From: Axinella damicornis
Taxonomy: Eukaryota > Porifera > Demospongiae > Axinellida > Axinellidae
NCBI GenBank assembly: GCA_963931865.1
Contig: OZ007515.1
Location: forward strand, 3,695,192 to 3,759,191
Direction: 5' to 3'
Length of the DNA stretch: 64,000 nt
Position 1 is the stretch's first letter; every line of letters begins with the position of its first letter. Position numbers and translations under genes: made by a program. This document shows positions 22,296-35,625 of this stretch, one piece after another. The notes beneath the pieces were generated by a model. That model was not told the DNA's origin. It made no database searches and worked only from the letters and a program-made list of their open reading frames with translations.

Positions 22296-25200
22296 TTATT
22301 GTTCTCTTTGCAATGCATGCAAGTCCGACATCAATTCCAATGCAGTTTCCCGAATCTGAAGCAGAAACGAAACAGTCATCTAGTCTCATTCACAAGTTGA
22401 GGTAGCTTTTGTCTCCAGGCCATAATGCCCATGGAGCTCTTTCCTGCCTGTAGCGCAAGCTAATTAGCCCCTCCCACACTTTTAACCTACTACCTACTGT
22501 GAGCGAAGAAGAGTGGCTTGCAAGGCAATAAGTAGCTTTGTGCTACCCTCTTCCCAAGGCCTCCGCCCACATTTTTATCTCACAGCCGTGGAGAAAAGTC
22601 TGGGCGGAGGCCTGGGAACGAGGCTAGCTTTGTGTCTGAAGTGGTTTCAAGGCTGTGTGTAGAAGCTAAAGTTCTCTTATACCAACTGTACAATTGATTA
22701 ATTAATTATGTACCTCAGGGTTAGAATCAGCTGCTAGGTGTTGCAGCAACGGAAGGGGGAGGGCCTCCAGGGCTTGGTGTATGACAGCAGGGGTCTCAGG
22801 TTCAAGTATCATGGACTGGAGCAACCTGAGGCGGGGAGAAAGCAGAACACAGACAGGACGAGTTGTCATGGAAGGAGAGATTCATGGACTCAGAAATTAA
22901 ATTTATGTGAGTCATAACAGAGCTACAGATAGCCTCATTCCAAAGCCTCTGTCCAGTCACAGCCGTGGAGAAAAATTTTCTTTTGTCCGTGGCTGCAAGA
23001 TAAAATCTGGGCGGAGGCATGCAGTGAAACCACTCAATAGAGGACACGTTGGGGGACTTTATACATTTTGAATCTCTGATAAGAGGACAACCTACCTAAA
23101 AGGACAAAACACCTGGGACCTTGAAAATAGCGAGGTCTATTCTATTGTGTGAGGGTCCACTACTGGAGGTATCACTAACCAGACACACTGCTACCAAGCT
23201 ACCAAGCTACTGCAGCAAGAGGGTGTCAGCAAGAGGGTGTCAATACCTGATGGTATGCAGCCTGTTTGTTGAGTCTGCTTCTTCTGTGCAAGGATGATGA
23301 TCACAAGTCATGGCATGTACGTAATGTTAAGCGCCACTCCCAGGCCCGGCCCCCACCCAGGTTTTCGTTGCTTGCAGTATGGTGAGATTGGGCTAAAATC
23401 TCACATGAGCATGACCAAAAAGAAACAAGGTTTGTGTTTTGTCGGAGCAACTTCCCATTCAGAGTTCGGTGTGTACATTCATTCTCCTTGCTGTTCTGAG
23501 CTCTGGGGAGGCCATGCATTGTCTTTCTATCCCTACATCTAAATGTCAAATTACATACCAGGCTTTTCTTTTCATACTGCAAGCTACAAAAATCTGGCTG
23601 GGGGCCTGGGAATGAGGCTACTACTACTAACTAGACCTTGTAGCAGCCACACCAACACTCGCATGAGGTCAGGTTGAGAGGTGAGAAACTTGAGACCCTT
23701 CTGGTTGATACTGCAGAGGAAGATTTTGCGACAAACAACGGCCATATCATCAAAGAATGTCTACAGGCACAAATTCATGCGCTGGCTGCTATGTAAGTCA
23801 TGGAAGATGAAGTGTGGCTTAACTTCTAGCACCCGGGACAGGCAACCTGCTGGTGGTCTGCCAATGTGGTTGCAGAGTAGGCTAGTGTAAGACTACCTAG
23901 CACAGTGTGCTATTATTTACCCCTGGAGATTATAGCACTGGAATTAGTGCTCCACATACGATGTTATACTAGTGTGTAAGGTGATGGTATACCTGATATT
24001 GTAGAGTGTAGATGTAATACTAGTGGGTAAGGTGATGGTATACCTGATATTGTAGAGTGACATCAGAACGAGACTGCAAGAGAAATACAATCCATTACGA
24101 ATTTGTGACTGGTACTGTTACGGTTTGTTACACACATACGTACCTCTTCAGTTTGGCACTGTATACAGGAACATGTACACCGGCAGCAGGGGCAGAGACA
24201 AGGCAAAACTATGACACCAGAACCAAGTAGTAGTAGGCCCATACTTGGCTTGGCTACAACCATGCAGCCCTACCTACCACTCGTGTCCGGTGGGTGCTTC
24301 TGCCAGCAGAGAGCAGAACACCTCCATCAGAGCTTGCCCATCAGGACTACTGGCTAGGAAGTCTCGGCCGTATGCAGATGCACCAATGTCTGGTGGAAAA
24401 GGCAGCATCAACATCAACTCATTCATGAAAACTAGGTGTTCATAGAACACATGGAACAGCTACGGGATAGAGTGCAGATAGCCTCATTCTCAGGTCACGC
24501 TCTCTCACACGGCCTGGGAACGAGGCTAAGAGTGTGAAGCAATAGTCACGACGTCCATGAAGTAAAGTACATAAATCATGAAGGTTCCAAAAGAGGTAAC
24601 TTTTTTGAAAGGAATCTGTGATCACGACGAGGTGAGGCAATTAATCTTATGAAATAGCTGCAATAACAGTGAAACGAAGTGCCTTGACTTCTGTCTGGTA
24701 CACATATTTCACTGGACAGACAGATAACATCTATCTGTAACTTGAGCCAAGATTCAGCTGTCCCCTCACTTGTGATGATGCCACAGAGGGCCAGCACAAA
24801 CTGAGCCTCCTCACTGCCCTCGTCTGGCATGCCGCTGTCCGAGTAGGTGGCCAGGTAGCTCTGCAGGGTGCTTGCCACCAGCTGGAGGAACTCACTAACC
24901 TTCGACTGTAGAAAAGGAGGAAAATAGCCTTTTGGGGCATGGGGCATGTATTGACTGCCACATCAGAATTATGCATTATGTGAGGTCAGAGGTCATATGT
25001 CACAAGTACGATAGAGAGGTCAAACGTTATGAGCTATGTGTGTGGCTCATAGCATTTTTGAGCATGCATGTATTGACTGCCACATCAGAATTATGCATTA
25101 TGTGAGGGTTAAAGCTAAAGGTCAGAGGTCATATGTCACCAGTACGATAGAGAGGTCAAACTTCATGAGCTCACCCCACTGAGGATTGAGTGTATGCAGT

Positions 25201-27349
25201 CTTCGTGTCTGGAGACTCTCCACAGCAGTGTGCAGCAGGCAGCCCCCATGGAGGAGCAGTACTCTGCCTGCTGCGAGAGTTGCTGCGACAACGTGCTAAC
25301 CTCACACTAAGGGAGGGAAGAACAGGCACACGTACCACAGCAACTAATGCCTTATGAGAATGAACTTGTTCAATCCAACTCACTTTTGCTGTGAACTTTT
25401 CCTGTAAGGAGAGGATGATGGACATAACAGCGAATACCCATTCTGACGTAGTGCTGGTCGATACCATCCGGGTATACCATGACACATATGGTGTCATGGT
25501 ATACCCGGATGGTATCGTGATACCAATATATCAAAAGTTACGTGTGTTGTTCTTGAGGCACCATAAGGACGAAATCAAATGACCACAATTCAGAGAAGTG
25601 CCAATGCATTTTTTTTTCAGCAAAAGGTAGGGGGAAAGGTAGGCATAAAGCAGGTAAGTATACAAGAAACTATCGGCGTCCTTTTCCCTTTTCCATCAAT
25701 ATGTGTATAACAAAAAAGTATGTCGGGTGGGTTGTATACCTGAGGTACATGTAGATTAGTTTGCCGTACTTGAGATTGTGAGAGATTTTTTGGTATTGAG
25801 TCTCTGTGCTATGATAGCCATAAGGCAGTGCTCATGATAATTTCGCTATGTCTGGAGAAGTCAGAGTTCATCAGACGACATTAGATTATGTATATATTAG
25901 TATCAAAAGCTAGTACCAGTACAATGGAATGTGTGGACATAATGTCTGGACATTCTGAGATATACCCTCTATGATTATTGCCAGAGGTCACCTTTGATCA
26001 CAGTAAATAACCTCTTCACCTGTTTTTCATGTTCATAGTCGGCCATGATAGCATCAGTTCTTCTCTTCAAATGCTCATGTTCACTGGACAGACCCTCCTT
26101 CTCCTGCACCACCATCTGCAGCTCTACGGAAAACATGCACCAGCGTTTCATTTAGAAAATCATTCGAGGGTGGGGGGGGGGGGGGGGGGGGAATTGTAGC
26201 GCGGTGAAGTAACACATGAGTCACCTTGCATACATAAGGTTTTCATTGAGTTACCATAAATGGCATTGCTCAAACTTAGCTTTTCTGGAAGGGCAAATTC
26301 CTTTTCTTTAAGGCAAACCACCCTTCAACAACAAGGGCTTTAGTGGGATTGAACCCAGGACAGAGCCTGAGTTGAGCACTAGAGACTCTCACTCTACCAG
26401 GGCACCACCACACACCCTAACAGACTCCCCCCCCCCCCCCCCCCCCCCCCTCCCAAATGAAACCCTGTGCAGTACGTGCTATGCTACTAGTTTGCAGATC
26501 ACTTGTAAGAACATCATTGGCAATCACTATACCAGGTTCATTATTACTCCCACTACATTTTTCAACCTCACAACAGTGAGCTAACCTTGTTCCCAGGCCA
26601 TGCGGGGGGAGAGGAACATGGGAATGAGGCTACACAGCGAGCGTAAATACTCAACATGCATATAGGTAGACACATCATGCAGCGTAGAAAATCGTTTGAG
26701 AGGGGGTGAAATTGTAGCGTGGCGAAGCAAGGGGGAAGGCATGAGTTGTCTTGCATACATACATGTAATAGTTCTTGGGTATCTTTGAAGGGGGGCAGCA
26801 AAGACTCGGGGGGGAGGGTTAGGGAATTTTAGTCTAGTGTGGAGTTACACAATTACATCAGATTCTGGAATATTGACTGGAGTAGGTCCACTCACAGGCA
26901 CATAGCATCTACACACCTTGGTCCATTTGGGTGAGTTTGCTGAAGGAGGTGGTATACTCCGGAGTGAGGACTTTTGGGAGGAACTCTTTGAGCACCATGG
27001 CTTCAGTCACTAAACGCTCCATGTCAGTTTTGTTCACCAGCAACTGTGTGTGTGCATGCGTGTGTATGTGAAAAAGAGGTGGCAGATGGGGTGAGATTTC
27101 TCTTTCGAAATATTAGCCACACACAATTGTGACCATACACATCAGCCACACAACCCGGTATACCTGCTGTTGGTCTCCCTTGCCAGTGGCCACTGGGGCA
27201 GCACCTGCAGGATTCTGCAGGGCATCTGCCTGCAGTTCGTGCTGAAACAAGTGCCAATCTTCCACCAACTCTTGAAGATTGGACTTTACTTCGCTAACCA
27301 GTGAGGCCTGGAGATCGGAGAGGAAGGGAGGCTTACTGCAGTTTTCCAT
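22296..27349 (-). CDS. HSF2BP: HSF2BP (MEILB2)-like meiotic recombination protein (13 exons, 380 aa)
   Basis: Exons in coding order: 27349-27164, 27043-26917, 26123-26020, 25401-25384, 25306-25175, 24905-24770, 24389-24278, 24158-24144, 24073-24044, 23710-23637, 23283-23247, 22825-22714, 22355-22296. All phases close, including exons of 15, 18 and 30 bp. An N-terminal coiled coil (DMERLVTEAMVLKEFLPKVL) precedes an armadillo-like helical domain. Matches to recalled human HSF2BP: SQQAEYCSSMGAACCTLLW, EEAQFVLALCGIIT, ASAYGRDFLASS, LMSLYNISINQKGLKFL, RLLQSMILEPE. In mammals HSF2BP binds BRCA2 and BRME1 and helps load RAD51/DMC1 in meiosis. The extra N-terminal 60 residues are not recognised. Its 3' end faces PLA2G15 (228 bp) and it shares a 332-bp divergent interval with VIRMA. 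Confidence 0.92.
22542..22627. repeat. Palindromic element, GAGGCTA family
   Basis: CCAAGGCCTCCGCCC pairs with GGGCGGAGGCCTGGG; ends ACGAGGCTAGC. It sits in the last HSF2BP intron. Confidence 0.7.
23960..24060. repeat. HSF2BP: Two-copy tandem repeat spanning an HSF2BP exon end and donor
   Basis: The block that reads CACTCTACAATATCAG then GTATACC on the coding strand (3' half of the 30-bp exon 24073-24044 plus its donor) is repeated about 50 bp further into the intron. Confidence 0.85.
24479..24528. repeat. Palindromic element, GAGGCTA family
   Basis: TAGCCTCATTCTCAGGTC and GGCCTGGGAACGAGGCTA arms, in an HSF2BP intron. Confidence 0.8.
24943..25160. repeat. Two-copy direct repeat in an HSF2BP intron
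   Basis: The block with TGCCACATCAGAATTATGCA and GTACGATAGAGAGGTCAAAC occurs at 24943-25025 and 25066-25160. Confidence 0.85.
25459..25517. repeat. Perfect 27-bp-arm palindrome
   Basis: The left arm (25459-25485, starting CGATACCATCCGGG) is exactly complementary to the right arm (25491-25517) around the loop ATATG. It lies in HSF2BP intron 3. Confidence 0.95.
26171..26192. repeat. Poly-G run (poly-C on the HSF2BP coding strand)
   Basis: About 22 G, placed on the coding strand just upstream of the acceptor of the exon at 26123-26020. Confidence 0.9.
26427..26450. repeat. Poly-C run
   Basis: Homopolymer in HSF2BP intron 2, poly-G on the coding strand: an exception to the usual orientation in this window. 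Confidence 0.9.
26581..26632. repeat. Palindromic element, GAGGCTA family
   Basis: CTAACCTTGTTCCCAGGCC and GGGAATGAGGCTA arms. Confidence 0.7.
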
Positions 27350-27681
27350 CTACATATTGCTCAGCACTACTAAAAGCTGTTCACCATTTTCAGGAAGAGT
27401 TGTGTTTTCTCTCCAGTGGAATTGCTGGGTGTCTCCAGTGGAAGATTCTGCTTCGCAGCCATCGTTGACCTTGTCGCTGTGGCATGCTGTATTGAAAATA
27501 CAGCTGCAGCCACACCGCCATACACGTACACGCTTAAATTTTGTTTACTACTACACGTGGGTTATCATGTGACCTCTTCGATTTGATTGGATAATGTTAG
27601 TATGCGAAAAGTATTCGGAAAGTATACTGAAAGTTTAGAAGGCGGGGTCGTGAGGGTGCGTGCTGCAGGGTACATGCAGAC
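27350..27681. promoter_or_regulatory. Divergent promoter interval: HSF2BP (-) and VIRMA (+)
   Basis: A 332-bp spacer between opposed start codons. No clear core-promoter motif was identified, so the call rests on geometry only. Confidence 0.5.
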
Positions 27682-30600
27682 ATGGGTAGCTCCGAGAAAG
27701 AACTGCTTTTCTGTGAAACTTTCAACCACGAAGGGAGCGAGGTAAAGATAAACATATGAATCATGAATCAGCAGATTGAGAGCAGTAGCCTTTTCCAATT
27801 AAAGCACACTAACTGCACCTCTCTGGATTCCCCCACCGGCTGTGTTGTGCTGTAGGAACTGCATGTAGACTTGGTACGTTTCAGCCTCCCTGTGGTGATC
27901 CGAGAGGTGCGCATTATGCCCAGAGAACAACGGATCCATGTCAAGATTAACAATCAACTTGACTACGACCGGTTTGGGTGAGTTTGCAACGTTCACTTAT
28001 ATTTCAATCCTGTCATGTTGCCCCTTCTCTCGTATAGTCTGACCTCTCCCTCCTCCTTCACCCTGGACATGTACTGCAATGACAGTACCAACCCCCTGGC
28101 GCCCACCTTCGACACACTTGGAACGTATGTTTAACTTGTGTACTGACGAAAGATTTAAAAGTCAGATCTGTGTGCTCCCCTAGTTGTATACCAATCGTTC
28201 AGATTGTACTTCATGAGGGCCAGTTGATTTCAGTTCCATTTGTATTAAAATACCAAGCAATTGACCCTGCATAATAACTGGAACACATATGAAGAAGATG
28301 TGCACTCAATAATTGTGTTGAAATGATAATTATGTCAATACGTAAGTAAGCCTGGTACTGAGTAGGTAGACCAACAATGTATTTATTGCCCCAACTCTGA
28401 CGGAAGGGATTGCTAGCAGGGAAACCTGACTTGCTGGCCAAGGTTGTACAGTGTAGCCTCGTTCCCAGGCACACGGCCTGGGAACGAGGCTACCAAGGTT
28501 GAGTTGTCAAGTTTGGCTCTTGGTCCCACAGGATTGAGTACCAGAATGAGGTGGCGGTGATGACTATCAGACCAAAGGTCAGACATGCACTCTCTTCAAA
28601 CATTTGATCAGGTGGGACAAGATGTATACTATGCTTACACGTACTTGTGTGCTGTAGGTCTCTTCAGATCTGGTTGTAGTTCGGGGGCACTATGGTATCT
28701 TGACTCTCTGTCTCTATGGCAATGTGGCTCCGCCTCCCTCTGCCACCTCTCCCTTTAGAGTATCCTCGCCGTTGGTACGGAGGTGAGTGAATTGGGACCC
28801 TTTGTGGGAGTATGTTTAGTAAGTTCTCCCACCTCCTCGCAGTAGGTCGGGCAGTCCCTACTCAGACAGCCGGAGTGAGAGCTACTCTGATGATGGCAGG
28901 AGCCCCAGCCGGAGAGGAGGGTCCCCTGAGAGGGGAGGAGAGGACGGAGACGAGGCTCCCACAGGAAGCAAACGAATGGATTCCTATGATGATCTTTTTG
29001 AACCGTTCTCCCCTGTCAACTCTCCTGACCGTCTTTTTGATCTGTCAGATGAAGAACTGGGCTCCACAAAACGGGTTTGTCTAGCTGATATGGCCGTGAC
29101 AGTTGCACACATTCATTTCTCTGTTTATTGCTCTCTACAGTCCACCACAACTCCTGGGGGGTACGTCATTGAGGAGTTTTCAGACGACGAGATAGCTTTT
29201 GAGAATGATGACTTTGACGACTATGTAAGTGAGGTTAGTGTGGTTAGGTGACTGTAACTCTAGGCAGAGTCTCTCCGCCGTGTGCCCAGGGCCCGGACTC
29301 CTACCACTATGGTGAGGACGCTTGGCTCACCAGCAGTGCAAGCTTCAACCCCTACCAGTGTGACTTTGCAAAACTAGAGGTATGTGTAGGCTGTAGGTCT
29401 ATTCTACATCCAGCCGGCGGGGCTTTTATTAGCCTCGAGAGGCTGGGCTAGGCTTTTATATTACCCTATGGCCTAGGAACGAGGCTAGTAGGTGTAGCAA
29501 CCCTGCTGTGTATATGGTGCAGCGGTCGTCCCCTGTACTGTGCTGCATTCCCATTCCTTAGCACATTCAGCCATGATTCCCATTGTGGACTGAGCCCATG
29601 GTGCCCATTGTAGCCCTGCCCCATCATTTGCACATTGGGCCATGGTGCCTATGGTTCCCATTGTAGCCCTGCCCCTTATTTGCACATTGGGCCGTGGTGC
29701 CCGTGGTTCCCATTGTAGCCCCGCCCCTTCATTTGCACATTGGGTCATGGTGCCCATGGTTCACATTGTAGCCCCGCCCCTTCATTTACATTGGTCCATT
29801 GGGCCATGCATGAGGCCCATTTTAATTTGGCCCTCCCTTCCTTAGCTCATGGGGCCATGATGCCCATTGTGGCCCCACCCCTTCTTTGGACATGGGACCA
29901 TGGTGCCCATTCACAACTGTGTATATTTGAGCACCTCATAATTATGTATAAACGAAATTCACACTAGTAATGATTTGAATAGGAAACTCCTGCTGGAATA
30001 TCTTATAAACATGAGAAGTATGAGCACATGATGGTATTATCGTCATTATGCTCTCTTGGTAGTCTTTGTTCTTGAGCTTGCCTGTCTCCATTATTTCTCC
30101 CAGTCCTATCCCTCACTCACTGAAACACCTCATGAAGCACTGATCGCCAAACTACAAAAAGCTGAAGCCTGTAAGTCTTCTTACCAAGCACTGCGGGTTT
30201 TGGGAGCCTCTCTTTTTATACAAAGAGTTTGACAGAAGAATATGATGACATTGTTGACGACTTCCGATAGCATTTGTATAATATGGGGAATGGGAGTAGG
30301 GGGAAGAGGGAGTAGGGGAAGTGGGAATAGGGGGAATGGGAGTAAGTGGAAGTAGGTAAACACGGTCTGCTGTTAGCCAGTATATAGTAATATGACATTG
30401 AAGAATGGGGGGGAGGAGAAAGCATGGATTTGGAGAGTGCCTAGGAACGAGGCTAGCTTTCACCATTCCAAATATGATGTGGCCAAGTCTGACTGTACTA
30501 GTAAAGTACATTTGTAACACAATGACATCATTAGTGACATTATTATAGGGTCTTCCCTCACACTGTAGCCTTCACAAAGCGGGGTGGTGCTGATGAAGCA

Positions 30601-30804
30601 TCAAAGCTCCGTGACATGGCTTTGAAGACAAAGGAGGTGGCATCATCACAAAAGTATGTATGGAGTGTGTGGAGCGAGTGTGTGTGTGTGGAGTGAGTGC
30701 ATGTGTGGAGTGTGTGTGTGCACCAGACCGTCCTATACTCTTGCTCTATCCTTCCCGCCACATTCACACTCACACACATGCACACACTCACACATTCACA
30801 CACA

Positions 30805-30845
<41 letters not shown>

Positions 30846-30918
30846 ACACACATTCACACCCATTCACACACATTCACACACACACACATTCACACACACA
30901 TTCACACACATTCACACA

Positions 30919-30996
<78 letters not shown>

Positions 30997-31589
30997 GGTT
31001 GAAATGATGGAAGAGATCCCATCCTTCCTCTACCCTGGACTTGTGAGTCAGCACACATTTGGAACTAAGTGTTGTACCATCTGCTAACACGTACCACCAT
31101 TGCAGGCACAGCTGCAGAAGAGATCCAGTTCGGAGGGAAAAGGTACCTCCTTCCGCATGCCCCCTCCACTTCCCCACCCCACCCTACCTCCCCCTCCCCC
31201 TCCCCACCACTATGTCCCCCTCAGCCCTCCCCCTCTCCTCCACCTTCCCTCCACCTCCCCTCCACACCTATTTCCCCCTTCCCCAACACACACATTCAGA
31301 GGTGATGCAGAAGCTAGTGACCTGGACTCTGCAGTGCCTTAATTTGCAAACCGCAAGACAGATGCCCATTGCAGTACGTCCTCATTCCATACCAGCTGTC
31401 CCACTCCATTCAGCATAATCAGCCACCTCCTCTGATTATTGCCTCCCAGGTGAACGTCCGCCAGTTGAAGGCCGGAATGAGAATGGTCCCCAGTATTTCT
31501 GCACTTGGAAGGAAGTGTACCCATGCTCTTGTGGTAGGTTGAGACTAGCCCAGCTGTGTGCACACACTCACATGCACACCACAACACAT

Positions 31590-31662
<73 letters not shown>

Positions 31663-34600
31663 TACATGCACACCACAACAATGCACACACACATACAGAA
31701 ACATGGTGTGATTGAGAAGCTATGTGAGCTGGTGTGTGCAGACCACATGGCATCATCGCTAAAGCTGCTAGCTCTCAGAGCCATCGACAGCCTTCTGAAC
31801 TACCCCCAGGGCATGGAGAGGTTTCTAGGCTGGAGTGGGAAGGTATGCATATGTGCACGTGTATGTATTTGTGTATGTGCGGATATCATACCTGGTTGTC
31901 TTTCCCCAGGTATCAGATTCTGGAAAGGACACTTCTTATCAGCGGATGCTGAACCTCATTCTGGGCCAGCTGTATGCTCACACAACACACTCAGCACTAC
32001 ACATACGGAGCCAGTAGGCACATGCTTTAAATTTCTGTGCAATTGCTTCACATACCAAAGGTGTTTTGTTTTTCAATCTCTCTCTCTCTTCCACCCCTCA
32101 GCCTGTTGAGGGTGAGCACTGCTGCCATTGCCCTGTTGAGGAAAGCCCACATCTATGAGCTCCTAGCCAACTTGCAGCAAGCTGTTGACAAGTAAGACAA
32201 TGGTTGGGGGTCCAGCTACAATACTTGAAAGTGTCACTCGCACCATGCTCCTCCATTTATTCCTCCGTCTACTGTTCTCCTCCCCCTCCTCCTCCTCCTC
32301 CTCCTCCCTCCTCCTCTTCCTCCTCCCTTCCCCTCCTCCTCTTCCTCCTCCTCCACCTCCTCTCCTCTTCCTCCTTCCTCCTCCTCCTGTCCCCCTCCTC
32401 TTCCTCCTCTTCCTCCTTCCTCCTCCTCCTTCTGTTCCTCCTCCTTCCCTTCTCTTCCTTCCCCTCCTCCAGGGTGGTTGCCTCCACTCCCGTCAAGTCC
32501 TCAAGTGCCCTTCCAGACGACTTCTGGAATGTTAACGGCGGTGAAGAGGAGACTTCAAAAGCAAGTGGGACAGAGGATGATGAATTTGGTCTGGATGAAG
32601 CCATGCAGCGGACGAAAGAACACAGGGGTGCGAGAGGGAGGTAATGGCAGTGGCACTGCAAAGGAACAACGAAAGCGGAAGAAAACAGACCAGTCTGTTG
32701 AATCGATGGAGGGGGTCGAGTCTCAGGAGGGCCATGCCCCAGGCCCATCCCCGGTGGAGATTTGAGAAAGATAGTGTCGTGTTTGGAGGAGCTGAGGAAA
32801 TGTTTGAAGCTGGCGCCACACACCACTGTGAGTGGTATTCTGTGTGTGGTATAATATACTGGGGTGCACTGTAGTGTACTGTTGTTATGTGTACTTGTGT
32901 TTGATTGCGAGGAAGTGTAACAATGAAAATCTGCAACGCAATGTCTCAATATTGCAAACTGATGATCAAAATATGATATTCAGAGCATAACCAAATTCTT
33001 GCTTTTGAGGACAATGAACAGAGAGTTTTGGATAACGGACTGGATTTGAAGTGGACCAATTAGAATTCCATACGTAGCCTTTTGACTGTATCGACGATGG
33101 AGTCAGAGTGTGGTGCGTTCCTCATGCTGACCTGCCCTTCAGCTCACTCAGTTACTCCCCCTTTGGCGGTCCATTACAAAGGTACTTTCAATAATTATGT
33201 TAATATATAGTAGCCCCGGGGCAGGAAATGAGGGTAGCATTTGTTACCATGGTGATTATGATGTAGTTCACATGCAGACATGTACAAAATTGATGTACAT
33301 GCAGTCATACACTGCATGCTGCACTCCTCAGGAGGTGGATGGGTTTCCTTATCCGGTTCATTCTAACCTCCCCCCCCCCCCCCCCCCCCCCCCCCTCCTC
33401 CCCCTCTTCCTCTCAGGTTCAAGCTCCGGTCAAGTCCTTCCCGACCAAGGTCAAGTGTTTCCCTGACTCCGAGGGGGACTATTTCCCAGCACTTGTGCGC
33501 ATGTTTCAAGCGCGGCGACTGCTAGAGTGTCCTCCTGGTGTTGATCTCGGCTCCCTCCACCACCCTTGAGATCTCCGTGTTTGCTGGAGTTAGGGGTCTC
33601 CTTCTCCACTTTTGTGGCCTCACAGCAAGGTGATGGGGAGAGGAGGAAGGGAGAGGAGGAGGAAGGAGGAGGAAGGGGAGGAGGAGGGAAAGGACGAGGG
33701 AGGGGGAAGAGGAGGGAGTGGAGATGGATGAGAGGAGAGAGAAGGGAGGGAGGAGTAGAAGTGGGAAGGTTTGTAGTTATGAGTGACTATGGTTTTTGAC
33801 NNNNNNNNNNNNNNNNNNNNNNNNNNNNNNNNNNNNNNNNNNNNNNNNNNNNNNNNNNNNNNNNNNNNNNNNNNNNNNNNNNNNNNNNNNNNNNNNNNNN
33901 NNNNNNNNNNNNNNNNNNNNNNNNNNNNNNNNNNNNNNNNNNNNNNNNNNNNNNNNNNNNNNNNNNNNNNNNNNNNNNNNNNNNNNNNNNNNNNNNNNNN
34001 AACACTGTGTGGGGGGGGGACTGGATAACGAGGCCAGTGGTGGAGGGCTAGACTATACCCGGTTAAAGCATTGGTCACGTGCCCTGATTTGATTACTGGA
34101 TTGGTTAAGAGTCATGTGACTGACACCTTGTTATTTCTTCTATATCTGTGTGTGTATGTGTGTGCAGGCTCTGTGCGAGGGGAGTCCTGCAGTCCTACGG
34201 CTCTCTGCCTGCTGGTTGTGGGCTGACTTCTTCAAGGGTTCGTACACGAGCAACTGGTGCAGAATTGTCAACTCAATACTCACATGCAGCTGTCTATTTG
34301 TTAGGGGTTCCACCGATACTGGTATCGGTATCAGTCCTGATACCAGCCAGTGCTGAGGTATCGGCTATCGGAGTTCTGTGGTACCGATGATCTAATTGCA
34401 CGAGTCTGACTGAGCACTTGCTAGAACAATCAACGATGGCCAGGGCGAAGTTTTTGGGTGCATTCTGTTTGAATGCTGATAATGAAAGCACGGCTTGTTG
34501 CGAAAATTTGTGAAGAAAGCTGTATATTGAGTATACACCTATCTCAGAGTGGTATCAGCCTATTTCACATATTCGGAATCGGTAGTAGTATCAGTAAAAG

Positions 34601-35589
34601 TTTGTATCGGTGGAACACTACAGTTTATCCCTTGGTCCCAGACTCTCCTCAAATGAGCTGGGTCTGAGGCTACTATGTCTATTGGTGTGCAATAATTGGA
34701 CTACTCTACCTACCTCTATACAGAAAACTCTAGCCCAAACGATGTCCGACCTGTACAATTGGCTACACCCGGTTAAAGAACTGTCCAATACCACCAGAGC
34801 CATACCGTCACTCGTCAACCTTATCAAGGAGTAAGTGTGGCATGACGTAGCAGATGTTTGCAATCGTACTTTGTGAGCATCGGAACCCTATCAGCTACAT
34901 GTGCAATGTATATGTGTCACTGGTGATTGGCCAGTCCACTTGATTGTCCTCCCAGGCTCACTCCCCATATGAACTGCACTCGTCCGGGAAAGGCAAGTGC
35001 CCCGATCTTGACATCCCTGAGGCTCCTCTACACATTCATCACCCCAGCAGACAACACAAATGGTCAGTACTACATGCTCTTAGCCTCGTTCCCAGACCGG
35101 GGCCTGGGAATGAGGCTAACTTGCTGTTGTGTTATGAAGGGCATGTATACTGCTCGCTTTAGCAACCTTTGTATATCTATTACCTCTCTCCTCCCTCCTC
35201 TCTGCCCCTTCCTGTTTCAATTCTGCCCCTCCTCTTCTCTCCCCCTCTCTCCCCCTCTCTCTCCCCTCTCCTCTTTCCTACCTCATCTCTCCCCATCCCC
35301 TTCATTTACTTCTCGCCCTCCTCTCACTCCCCTCCCCTCCTCTCCCCTCCACTCTCACCTACATGTAGGTGGCCAGAAAGAACTCAAGTGGATGCAGTGC
35401 CCTCACTACTCTTTTCTCCACCAGTGCCATGGACATGCTCATTGCCTTGCTCCAGGTATGTGCATGTGAGGTGTGTGTAGCCTCGTTCCCAGCAGGGCCT
35501 GGTACATTTCCTCACCTGAGTGAGGTCAAGGGTAGAAAGACTAAGAAGAGACGAAGGTACCAGGTAACATAACACACATATCTAGCTAG

Positions 35590-35625
<36 letters not shown>

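Noticed and set aside
32269..32949. 226-aa minus-strand frame opposite VIRMA exons
   Set aside because: Shadow of the VIRMA exon and of the (CCT)n tract on the other strand.
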